Below are positions 34,617-44,915 of a stretch of 64,000 bases of DNA, piece by piece. Source of the DNA: Anaeramoeba flamelloides (taxonomy: Eukaryota; Metamonada; Anaeramoebidae); contig JANTQA010000047.1 in the NCBI GenBank assembly GCA_027625915.1, positions 19,778,001 through 19,842,000 on the forward strand, in the 5' to 3' direction. Within the stretch, counting starts at the first letter, position 1. Each line of letters starts with the position of its first letter. A program made the position numbers and the translations under genes. The notes beneath the pieces are model-generated. The model did not search any database. It had not been told where the DNA came from and worked only from the letters and a program-made list of their open reading frames with translations.

Positions 34617-35059
34617 AGTTTAAAAGCCCTTTAAAGCATGTTTAAAAGGTTCTTAAAAGAATTTTTAAAAAATTGATAAAAGTTTAAAAGACCTTTAAAG
34701 CATCTTTAAAAGGTCTTTAAAGGAAAGGAAAAATGATCCTTTAAGCATGTTTAAAGGGTTATCATTCACAAGTCGAATGGAATGGCTGTAAGATCTAGTC
34801 TTAGGCAGAGCCAGAGTAAAAGTGGTAGTAATTGTTTCAAACTAATTTTAGTGTTTTTTGTTAGTAGTTATTTGTGGTTTTTTTTGTTTGTTTGAAAGAA
34901 GTTTTAAAAGAATTAAGAGAGTTTAAAAGATCTTTAAAAGATCTTTAAAAGAACTTTTAAAGAAAATGAAAAAAGTTTAAAAGGTCTTTAAAGGAAAGAT
35001 AAAATGATCCTTAAAGCACCTTTAAAGGGTAATCCTTCACAAGTCGAATGGAACGGCTG
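34617..35059. repeat. Right subterminal repeats with an internal duplicate end
   Basis: Two successive arrays of TTTAAAAG/TTTAAAGG motifs. The first ends at 34788 with a full terminal repeat (ACAAGTCGAATGG...GGCTG) followed by TA. The second ends at 35059. The stretch after 34789 (AGATCTAGTCTTAGGCAG onward) matches the right arm of the fold-back element at 41042-42630, so a half MITE is fused to the transposon. Confidence 0.75.
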
Positions 35060-35061
35060 TA

Positions 35062-36410
35062 TGTTGTTGACTTCTTAAAGTTCTATTATTTCAAAAGAAA
35101 TTTCAAAAAAAAAAGGAAATTGGAAAATTTGTCTCAAAAAATAGAATAAATTTTTTCACAAATTTTTTTATCCAATCAAAAAAACAAAAAATTTCATAAA
35201 AACTTTCAAAAAATATGAAAAATTTCAACAAAGTGCATTCATAATTAAAAATTTACTTAAAGTATCAACGAGTTTTGCTTTAAAATTGTTTTGAACTTAG
35301 ATATACTATTGGGTAGTTAATTGGATGTTACCTTGGAAACAGAAGAAATAAAAAGTTACATATTATTTCTTTTAAAACACAGATTAAAGTCATTGGGAAC
35401 GCATATTTTGATGATGTTCAATTCTCTTTTTTTAAAACCACAAGCTCTCGATTTGAACTTTTCACACAACCACCTGTTTCAACATTTCTTTAACGAAAGA
35501 AATATCTTGTTGTTAATAAAAATAATTCTCATACAAAATACAGATAGACATTCACATTTATCAAATAAATTGTTTGTTGGTATTTGGTCATCAAGTGGAA
35601 CACAATTTCAGAATACAATCTTTTATCAATTCTGGCTTATGTTCCATTATTTTGCAATTAAAAAATGAAAATTTTTAGTTCACATCCCAAAATATTTTTT
35701 TAGTTAATAAAGTTGAAGAAAATTCAAAGATCTTTTAAACACCAAAATCTTTTAGAAATGATATTTTTAGACAACAAATTAAACTTCCTAAGTTAACTCT
35801 AAAATAAAAATTTTCACTCTTCTAATTTGATTGTAGCAGTAATCATGAATCTTCATCAAAGAAATTGAAATAAAAATTTTCAGCGATTAATTGGAAAATA
35901 ATAATAAATGTTGCGATTTTGCCTTGACAACTATTACTTCAATAAAAAAACAGTACCAATCAAATAAACAGAGACCATAAATAACAATCAATTTCTTTGA
36001 AAACTTGTGAACGCAAGATTAATTTGAAAAAGTTCATACGAAAAGTTTTTATTATCATTTATTCTTCTCATAACAGCTATTAATGTTGGTTGATCCAAAA
36101 AAATTAAATCTTTTAATGTTTTTGAAAATACATTATTTTGGATTTGGTTATTATTGTTTCTAAAGAATTTCTTTTGTTGAAAAAAACAATTCTTTCTTTA
36201 TCTTGTTACCCTTTTTTTTTGCTCATCAGTAAAATTAAATTGTTTCTTTCAAAACTAAATCTGATTGTTATACAAAAATAAAAACAATAGAAGTAAAAAG
36301 GGGAATAAATCTAGATCAGATTAATTTCATTCTTCAACTCAAATTTCTTTAAAATAGGAAATTTTCCAAATGCAAAATCATTTTTTTGTATTTTTAATTC
36401 GTTTATTATT
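35062..36410. other. Upstream region of copy B gene
   Basis: Nearly identical to 10675-12182 in duplicate A apart from the missing MITE at 11725. The conserved short frame here (35321-35668, and 11064-11279 in A) is interrupted differently in the two copies and looks non-coding. Confidence 0.5.
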
Positions 36411-39400
36411 ATGACAAATGCTCCTTTACTGTAAGTTTTATTTTTTTTTTTCTTTTTTTAATTTTTTTTTTTCTTCCCAGATAAGCATGACTCTTGAAAA
36501 ACGATCAAAATTATTTCAATACTTTTTTCTAAAATGGAATTAAAGTTTTACAATTTCCATCGTATTGTTTTTTCTTTCTTTTGTCCCAAACAAATAGACA
36601 CATTAGGAAAAACAAAAATAAACAAAGTATTTTGATCATCCTCCAGATATCACATCAAAAAAAAAAACACAATTCTCATAATTATTTTCTTAAGTGAATT
36701 TTTTTTTGTTGATTTACAAATTCAAAAAAAAACGTTTATTGTTTTGCTGATTGTTTCTTTTTGAATAATTTTTGATCTTTAAACAAAAAGATTATTCTTT
36801 TTTTTTTTTTACTTTGTGAATCAAAAAATGATACGAAATCTTCTTTCCAAAATTAATCTTTAAATTCTTTTTTTTCATTTTCAGCAATCAATAAAGGACA
36901 AAAAGTTGGCTGAATGTCTTGAAGCTTTTTTACAAAATTAAAATATATTCAAAAAGAAAAACAATTAACTCTTGATTTTGTTTTACATTTGTTGTTGATA
37001 AAAAAAAAGAAAATTGTTTTTTCAACTTTTAAAAATTAAACCTTTATTATTTACAATTTTCTTGTTAATATTTTTTTTTTTTTTTATTTAATTTGATTTT
37101 TTTGATAATAGTTTTCAAAAAAGAATTCAAAGTTTCCTGTTCAATTGATTTTGGAACATCAAGAACAGGTGCCGCATGGTACACGACTCATGAAGGAAAT
37201 ATAAATATACCACATTCCAATATTAAAAAAATAAAATTAGATTACAATGATGAGAATTTTAAAACGAACACTGCAATTTTATTTAAAAAAGCATATGGGA
37301 ATAAATGGGAACCAAATTTATTTGGCAAAGAAGCAGAAAAAAAATATTTAAAACTCAGACCAAAGGAAAGGAACAATTATCAATTTTTTTAAGAACTTCA
37401 AAATGAAATTATATAAAAAACGATGAAAAAAGATCCCAAAATTAAATCATACTCTGGAGTCAAATGGGAACTTACAAGAGTTTTATCTGGCTTATTTCAA
37501 TTTGTTGCACAAAAATTTGTTGATTCTTATCAAGAAAGCACAAAAAAAACACTCAATTTAAATGAACATTCAGTCCAATGGGTATTAACTGTTCCTGCAA
37601 TTTGGGAAGATCAATCAAAAGAGATCATGAGGAAGGCCTTTTATAAATCAGGACTGATTCCAAGTAAGAATTCAGACGATTTGATCTTTTGTTATGAACC
37701 TGAAGCAGCTGCTTTAGATTTCTTTTATTCACTCAAGAATAAATATGACTTAAACATGAAAAAAGTATTAGTTATTGATCAAGGAGGTGGAACAATTGAC
37801 ATGACCATGATTCGACCAAGAATTGAAAATAAAAAGATCACAGAGTTTGAAATCTTAATGGTTCCCAAAGGAGGGGATTTTGGTTCAACTTATATTGACA
37901 AACAATTTCTCAAGTTTTTCCAAAGTTTTTTGAATTTGAATGATAATCAATTCAGTCAATTCAAAAACGATTGCCCAAAAGGATTATTAAAATTAATGTA
38001 CGCCTGGGAAAATATTAAAATAGGAATCTTAAAGGAAGAAATGACTCGAAACGATTCTCATTTAATTGAAATGCCCAAAATTGTTGTAAAATATTTAAAA
38101 AAAACTTTCGGAATCAAAGATTTTGAATATTTGACAGATCTATTTAATCAAATGAATCAAAATTCAGGTTTATCCAAAATAAAATGGAACGATGATGAAG
38201 ATGAAATCGAACTCAAAGGGGATAGAGTAAAATCCTTTTTTAAAAAGCCACTTCAAAAATTTCGAGCTTATTTAAATAATTTAAAACAAAAATCCGACAT
38301 CTTCAGGCAATCTGAAATTGTTTTTTTTACTGGTGGGCTTTCGAATTCTGATTATTTCAGAGAATCAATTAAGAAACTATTAGGAAGAAATACTTATCAA
38401 TATATGTTATCTCCCTATCCCGACAAGTCAATAGTTATCGGAGCAGTAAGATATGGTATTGATCCAAAAATCATTTCAATTCGAAAGTCTTCATATACAT
38501 ATGGTATTTTAGTTTCTCCAAAATTCGATTCGAGATGCCATGACTCAAATTACAAATATTCTATTCAAAATGAAAACAACCAAAGAGAAGACCGATGTGC
38601 CAACGTTTTCCAACCAATAATTTTTAAAGGAGATACAATCAAATTATCCAAACCAATGAAAGAAAGATTTACTCCAATTCAAAAAAATTCCACTGAAATG
38701 AAGATTAATATTTTAAGAACCGAAAAAAAATGGGATACAAATTACCAATCAATTTATTTGGACTCTCAAGATGTAATAATCATGGCATCATTTTCAATTC
38801 CTATTCCCCAATCAAACCTTCCTATAAACAAACAAAAATTGGAAATTTCATTCCATTTTGCAACAACAGAAATCAAAATATTTATGAAATATCTTCCGAA
38901 TACAAGATTTAACAAAGAATTATCTTTGAATTATGATGAGATCCAAAAGAAAGACGAGTTACTTGAAATACCCAAAAGTCCATCTATTCATACTTTTTTA
39001 ATCATAGATACTTCTGGCTCAATGAACGACAATGATGTGGTACCTTCCAATAACAAATCTTGGTATTCTCGAAATCATTTCCCAAATAATCGATTTGGAG
39101 CTGTTTTAGAAGCCGTTGGTGAATACATAATTGAAAGGCAAAAAGTCAGTTCAAATGATCGTATAACCTTGATTTATTTTGATAGTTACGCCAATTTGAT
39201 TTTCAGCAATGAAGAATTGGCAACAAATTTGATTGTAAATTTTTCTCAACCAAATTATGGAGGTACATATTTTAATGAAGGCTTTAAATTAGCATACAAA
39301 AACTTGGAACAAATAAATTTGGAAGGTAGAACCCCTAAAATGATCATTTTTAGTGATGGTGGAAATTGTGGTAGCAATACCTCTTTACACCAATTATTAG

Positions 39401-39579
39401 AAGGATATATGAATGGGCCATATGGCAGAAAAGGTTTACATATCGATGCAATTCTTTTAGGATCAAATTCGTATCAATCGGATATGGATGAAATTACAAA
39501 AATTGGTAAAGGACGTTCTCTCCAATCAAATACTTCTGAAGGATTGGCAAAATCATTTATTCAACTTGCTCAGAATTAA
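36411..39579 (+). CDS. Hsp70 (HSPA12-like)-VWA fusion, copy B
   Basis: Same layout as copy A: possible exon 1 at 36411-36430 (donor GTAAGT at 36431), intron to 37111, exon 2 at 37112-39579. Hsp70 motifs (SIDFGTSRTGAAW, IDQGGGTIDM, FFTGGLS) and a VWA domain with complete MIDAS (DTSGS, Thr in YGGTYF, FSDG) are all present. The long open part is 37423-39579 (718 codons). Upstream of it copy B has four extra bases relative to A, each lengthening a homopolymer by one: an A run at 37117-37122, a T run at 37384-37390, and two A runs at about 37415-37420 and 37426-37431. The T-run change makes a stop at 37390-37392. The last three together restore the frame. So either the gene is broken near its start or these are base-calling errors. 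Amino-acid differences from A cluster in the ATPase and VWA domains. Confidence 0.78.
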
Positions 39580-39899
39580 ATAATACCCCCATCTTCTCTT
39601 TCTTTTTTCGTTTTCATTTTTTTTTGAACCATCTTTTTGAAGTTTTTAATTTTCTATTTAATTAATATTTGACAATATTTTAACTTGCACTACTTCTTTT
39701 GATTATTCTCATTTTTTTTATTTTCAGATTTATGTTACTTTTTTCCCATCAAACATTCCACAGTAAATAAATATTTTCTTTTCTAATATCTTTTTATTAG
39801 CACTTAAATTGTTAATTTTTATGAGATTAATCTTATTATTTTGTAAATTTATTATTTTTTTTATACAATCCCCCCTTCCAAAGCATGATGAACGAAATT
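39580..39899. other. Downstream region of copy B gene
   Basis: Matches copy A for about 140 bp, then unique AT-rich DNA. No gene. Confidence 0.45.
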
Positions 39900-41039
39900 G
39901 AAAAACTGTTTATATTTTACTCAACATTATTGATTTATTATTTTTTTTATTCCAAACTTATATTCAAAAATTTCCACAAAATTAAAATGGTTCAAAGAAT
40001 AAAAATAATACAATTTCATTGAAATTGGAAATAATTTTAATTTTTATTAAAACATGAAAATCATTTATTCCCAAAATCCTTTACATTCCTTGAATTATAT
40101 CATTTGTTAAGTTTGATCAAAACTTTTTTTTTCAACGATTGATATTATGTTAAGGTTTACAATCCCTGAAACTGGAAAAAAGATTATCTTGTATTGGGTG
40201 TGTCAACTTGTTATTTTGGTTCTTAGCTGATCGATCCACAACTAAGTTTGGATCGTATAGGTGGTTGAAAAAGGCTATTTTTGTCATTTTTTTTTTTTTT
40301 TTCCGAAATCCAGATTGATGAGTTTAAGATTAATTAATTGAAAGGTATTGAATTGAAAGTGTTAATTTTTTGGTTGTCAATTGAAATTATCATTTTCCTT
40401 TTACAGAATTAGGAGTAAATAAAAAACATCTTTTTTACAAGCATCAAATAATACAAAGCGTAAATAAAATTTTCAACATAGAAAACAAAAAAATCAATTA
40501 CTAATTAAATATCTTCCAATTAATTAATCTTAGACTCATCAATTCGGATTTCGGAAAAAAAATAAATAAAATCACAAAAATAGCATTTTTCAACCACCTA
40601 TACGATCCAAACTTAGTTGTGGATCGATCAGCTAAGAACCAAAATAACAAGTTGACACACCCAATACAAGATAATCTTTTTTCCAGTTTCAGGGATTGTA
40701 AACCTTAAAGTTTAGCTTGTTTTAAATTATATGAACTCAAATGAAATTAGTCAATAATATCTAGCCATATGATTGATCAATATTCTTAATAAAATTTCAA
40801 CAAATTTACAAATGGATTTATTTTTTTTGCTCTCTATCCAAAATTTTTAACACAAACTCGATTTATTAGTTTGGATTATTATTTATTTTCTGTTTTGTGA
40901 GTATAGTAATTTATAAACAATTGTTAAAATTCCAAAAAGTGAATTGTTCTAATATGATGTTACTTTGAGAATTGATTAAATCAGATTTTTTTTTCAAAGA
41001 TTGAACTTTGGAGTTTTAAAAATTTTGAAACGAAGTTTA
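39900..41039. repeat. Dispersed repeat, family M8 copy 2 (interrupted)
   Basis: Resembles 24990-25640. It is split by the R element at 40154-40704 and ends at the TA where the fold-back element at 41042 is inserted. Confidence 0.5.
40154..40704. mobile_element. Fold-back TTAA MITE, family R copy
   Basis: 551 bp flanked by TTAA at 40150-40153 and 40705-40708, ends GGTTTACAATCCCTG and CAGGGATTGTAAACC. The arms are almost perfectly complementary for over 200 bp (for example the CGATCCAAACTTAGTTGTGG block), which suggests a recent insertion. The matching site at 25297-25300 in the other M8 copy is empty. Confidence 0.88.
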
Positions 41040-41445
41040 TACAGCCGTTCCATTCGACTTGTGAAGGATTACCCTTTAAAAGTGCTTTAAGGATCATTTT
41101 ATCTTTGCTTTAAAGACCTTTTAAATACCTTTTAAAGATGCTTTAAAGACCTTTTAAACTTTTTTCATTTTCTTTAAAAGACCTTTTAAAGATCTTTTAA
41201 ACTTTTTTCATTTTCTTTAAAAGTTCTTTTAAAGATCTTTTAAAGATCTTTTAAACTCTCTTAATTTTTTTAAAACTTCTTTCAAACAAACAAAAAAAAC
41301 CACAAATAACAACTAACAAAAAACACTAAAATTAGTTTGAAACAATTACTACCACTTTTACTCTTGCTCTGCCTAAGACTAGATTTTACACATTGTTATT
41401 CACAAGCTCTACTCAATTTTACAATACTCTCCTCTATTTACCATA

Positions 41446-41837
41446 CAGCCAACTCTTAAAGTTGATAATTTGTTCCTAAAATTGCTTTTAAAAACAAATG
41501 AAAATTGTAATCAAAAATATTTTTTTTCAGTGCAATTTTCCAGTCAATTACTTCATGGACAAATTGATCAAATCTATGTCAAAAGTTCTCAAACTCCTAT
41601 TTAAATTGAAATTGGAAAAGAAGAAAATTATCTCCCAAAGAGTTGAATATCAATTTTTTTACTTTACAAGAATAGAGAGTTTATTCTAAAATCTTGAATA
41701 CTCGACACAGATTTGATCGATTTGTCCATGAAGTAATTGACTGGAAAATTGTATTGAAAAAAATATTTTTGATTACAATTTTAATTTGTTTTTAAAAGCA
41801 ATTTTAGGAACAAATTATCAACTTTAAGAGTTGGCTG
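41446..41837. mobile_element. Palindromic MITE T3 at the centre of T2
   Basis: 392 bp with ends CAGCCAACTCTTAAAGTTG and complement, TA at 41444-41445 and 41838-41839. Arms of about 120 bp are nearly perfect; the unpaired centre is about 41570-41700. The 50 bp on each side are also complementary to each other, so it lies exactly in the axis of the larger palindrome. Confidence 0.8.
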
Positions 41838-41969
41838 TATGGTAAATAGAGGAGAGTATTGTAAAATTGAGTAGAGCTTGTGAATAACAATGTCTAAGAT
41901 CTAATCTTAGGCAGAGCCAGAGTAAAAGTGGTAGTAATTGTTTCAAACTAATTTTAGTGTTTTTTGTTA

Positions 41970-42168
41970 CAGTCAGTTTCACTTTTAAGGCACAAACTTT
42001 CAACTGAATTTAAGGTACACAAAAAAATCTCAAATTAAAGCACAATTTGTTGGAATTTTAATTTTCACAAATTATTTTACTAGAATTTGAATTTTGTGCC
42101 TTAATTTGAGATTTTTTTTGTGCCTTAAATTTCGTAGAAAGTTTGTGTCTTAAAAGTGAAACTGACTG
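41970..42168. mobile_element. M1 MITE copy e, inside T2
   Basis: 199 bp with ends CAGTCAGTTTCAC and GTGAAACTGACTG, TA at 41968-41969 and 42169-42170. The same place in the left arm of T2 (about 41317) and in the half element after 34789 is uninterrupted, so this insertion is younger than T2. Confidence 0.9.
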
Positions 42169-42348
42169 TAGTAGTTATTTGTGTTTTTTTTTGTTTGTTT
42201 GAAAGAAGTTTTAAAAGAATTAAGAGAGTTTAAAAGAATTAAGAGAGTTTAAAAGATCTTTAAAAGATCTTTAAAAGGTCTTTTAAAGAAAATGAAAAAA
42301 GTTTAAAAGATCTTTAAAAGGTCTTTTAAAGAAAATGAAAAAAGTTTA

Positions 42349-42544
42349 CAGTCAGTTTCACTTTTAAGACACAAACTTTCTACGAAATTTGTGGTACAAA
42401 AAAAATCTCAAATTAAAGCACAAAATTCAAATTCTAGTAAAATAATTTGTAAAAATTAAAATTCCAAAAAATTGTTCTTTAATTTGAGATTTTTTTTCCC
42501 TTAATTTTTGTTGAAAGTTTGTGTCTTAAACGTGAAACTGACTG
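42349..42544. mobile_element. M1 MITE copy f, inside T2
   Basis: 196 bp, TA at 42347-42348 and 42545-42546, inserted in the TTTAAAAGG array of the right arm. Its sequence differs from copy e, so the two insertions are separate events. Confidence 0.9.
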
Positions 42545-42632
42545 TAAAAGGTCTTTAAAGCATCTTTAAAAGGTCTTTAAAAGGTCTTTAAAGGAAAGAA
42601 AAAAGCTTCACAAGTCGAATGGAACGGCTGTA

Positions 42633-43413
42633 TGAATTTTATCTATAAACAATTTTTTTAGTATTTTTTTTTAATTAATGACACTTACTATAACTAATAT
42701 CAAATGAGTTCCCAACCCAACATTTTGATGGTAATGTTTTAACAATATTTTTACTTTTTTTCTTTCAAATAAATTTGTCTAGTGAATAGTCAACTAAAAA
42801 AAATATGACTAATACTATCAAAATATCATACAAGTACTATTATACTAACTAACAATTCTTAGTATCAATAATAAGTTTTAAATTTGTCTAATTCAAAATG
42901 TGAAATTTAAAACAGTGGTTCGTGTATCAAATTCTATATTCAAACCAAATTGAGAATTTGAAACAATACTCCATAAATCTAAGATAGTATCTGAAATAAT
43001 TTTTATTCAAATTTTTTAAAATATATTGTTATTTGATATTGGGCGATAATTTAATGGAATTCCTTAGTCCCATATTTAATGAATAAATTAAAGATTTCTT
43101 TCTTCAAAGAAATTTATTGTTTTTTAATGAAATTATCCAGCCAACGTAAGAAAATTGTTCAATTATTTTTAAGAAAACTAAATTTTCCCCTGAATTTATT
43201 TTTTCGTTTGGACTAATAATATAAAATTTGTTTAATGTTGTTCAAATCTTCCAACTGATGTTATTTTAGTGAATTTGACAAAATTTACTGATTATATTTT
43301 TCTCAAAAGGTGATATATTTAGGGTTACCAAAAGAGAATTATAATCAGCTTATTTTTGAGAAATGAGCAAAATTGTAAGAGTTGTTATTAGAAAGGGATA
43401 GTTAATACCAATA
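42633..43413. other. Gene-free spacer
   Basis: AT-rich DNA with no coding frame or recognised repeat. Confidence 0.45.
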
Positions 43414-43611
43414 CAGTCAGTGTCACTTTTAAGGCACAAACTTTCAACGAAATTTAAGGCACATAAAACTCTTAAATTAAGGCACAAAATTTTTAATTAT
43501 TTTTTTTTACAATTTATTTTTACTAGAATCTGAATTTTGTGCTTTAATTTGAGATTTTTATTGTGCCTTAAATTTCGTTGAAAGTTTGTGCCTTAAAAGT
43601 GAAACCGACTG
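43414..43611. mobile_element. M1 MITE copy g
   Basis: 198 bp hairpin, ends CAGTCAGTGTCAC and GTGAAACCGACTG, TA on both sides (43412-43413 and 43612-43613). Confidence 0.9.
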
Positions 43612-43927
43612 TAGTTAAAATAAAATGCAAAACAAACACAAAAAAAACAAAAAAAAATATGTTTTCAATTTTTTTTTATAAAAATAATAATAAAAAATGT
43701 AAAAAATTCTATTAAATTTATATAAATAATTTTGAAAAAATTTCCACTACAAAGAATTTCCCAAAATTCATCTTCAAATTATCAAACTCAAACAAATTGA
43801 TAAATTTGATCTAGAAATTTCTAGATGATATTTTTTTTTTATTTATGTTTGTTGACGACATTCAAATTGGATAAGTTAGATAATCAATAGACCACTTTTA
43901 ATTTGCACTTTTTTTCAAATATTAGTA

Positions 43928-44126
43928 CAGTCAGTTTCACATTTAAGGCACAAACTTTCAACGAAATTTAAGGTACAATAAAAATCTCAAATTAAGGCAC
44001 AATTTTTTAGATTTTTAATTTTCACAAATTATTTTACTAGAATTTGAAATCATGTGCCTTAATTTGAGATTTTTTTTGTGCCTTAAATTTCGTTGAAAGT
44101 TTGTGCCTTAAAAACGAAACTGACTG
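43928..44126. mobile_element. M1 MITE copy h
   Basis: 199 bp hairpin, ends CAGTCAGTTTCAC and CGAAACTGACTG, TA at 43926-43927 and 44127-44128. Only about 320 bp from copy g. Confidence 0.9.
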
Positions 44127-44128
44127 TA

Positions 44129-44915
44129 TAAGCTGCTTATACTTGATCTACATAAAAGTCACTACTTTGATTTCTCCCACAAAACTTCTAATTTTGATAA
44201 TTAGAAACTCTCACCATCATCCTTGGAAATTATTTTGAATAATAAATAATAACAATTCACAATTTAAAAATAGCCAAATTGAAAGAGTAAGCAAGGTGAT
44301 AAGAAGTTAATATAAAGTATAAGTTAATTAAATCAGATTTGTAGGTATGTTATTTTTTTGTCATTTTTTTAGCTGAGCCTTGAAGAAAGTGATAAATGAG
44401 TTATTTTTTTTTTGAGATTTTTTTAAATTATAGGTCCCTGCTAATGAAAATTTATATTTTTTAAATATGATTTATTGTATCAATTTTGTGAAAATAATCT
44501 TTTATTATATATAAAAATTTATTTTAAATAATATATATTAATATTTTGAGCAATATCTAAATAAATGTCGACAATGAAGATCAGATGATTCAAAAATTTG
44601 AGGAAATGCACTGTTTATGTTTTGAAGTCAAGAAGAACTATTATATTTCCACAAAACATGAATCATATTCCTCATGGTGAACAATTTTTTAGTTATTACT
44701 TAATGGTTCGTAAAAATCTTATAAAATATAATTTTTATAATTGAGAATAATTTTTATTAAAGACATTATATTCAAATTTTTAGTAACTTGAAATATTTTT
44801 TAATTAAATAAAAAGTGAAATTTATGTATTTATGGTTGTTATCCTGGTAAATTTTTAATAATTTTTCCAATTTTGAAGAATTTTTTTTTTTTATCAAAAA
44901 TTATATCTTTTTTGA
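44129..44915. other. Gene-free spacer
   Basis: AT-rich spacer without coding frame or repeat that I can recognise. Confidence 0.45.

Larger units (their letters stand above)
29772..35059. mobile_element. Tc1/mariner-like transposon with DDE transposase and accessory coding region
   Basis: 5288 bp bounded by inverted ends CAGCCGTTCCATTCGACTTG, with TA at 29770-29771 and 35060-35061. Next to both ends lie arrays of a TTTAAAGACC-type motif, probable transposase-binding subterminal repeats. Contents: a transposase on the minus strand (30251-31368) and a divergent plus-strand coding region (31913-34311). A second complete right end occurs inside at 34788, so the element proper may be 29772-34788 joined to the right half of a related fold-back MITE. 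It sits about 1.3 kb upstream of the Hsp70-VWA gene of duplicate B and is missing from duplicate A. Confidence 0.88.
26100..39725 (+). repeat. Segmental duplication, copy B
   Basis: Direct repeat of about 7010-15490, about 5 kb longer because of insertions: a TA microsatellite (26304-26334), M1 copy d (27374-27571), an M7 MITE (28688-29012) and the Tc1-like element (29772-35059). It lacks the A-specific insertions at 9199, 10462 and 11725. The gene-proximal part is nearly identical to A; the distal part is more diverged. Confidence 0.85.
41042..42630. mobile_element. Fold-back element T2 sharing ends with the Tc1-like transposon
   Basis: 1589 bp, ends CAGCCGTTCCATTCGACTTG and complement, TA at 41040-41041 and 42631-42632. 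The whole element is a giant palindrome: each arm has TTTAAAGA arrays, an AAACAAACAAAAAAAACC stretch and the CTCTGCCTAAGACTAG block. The right arm is about 400 bp longer only because two M1 MITEs are inserted in it. A third palindrome (41446-41837) occupies the centre. No coding capacity; it was presumably mobilised by the transposase of the 29772 element or a relative. Confidence 0.88.
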
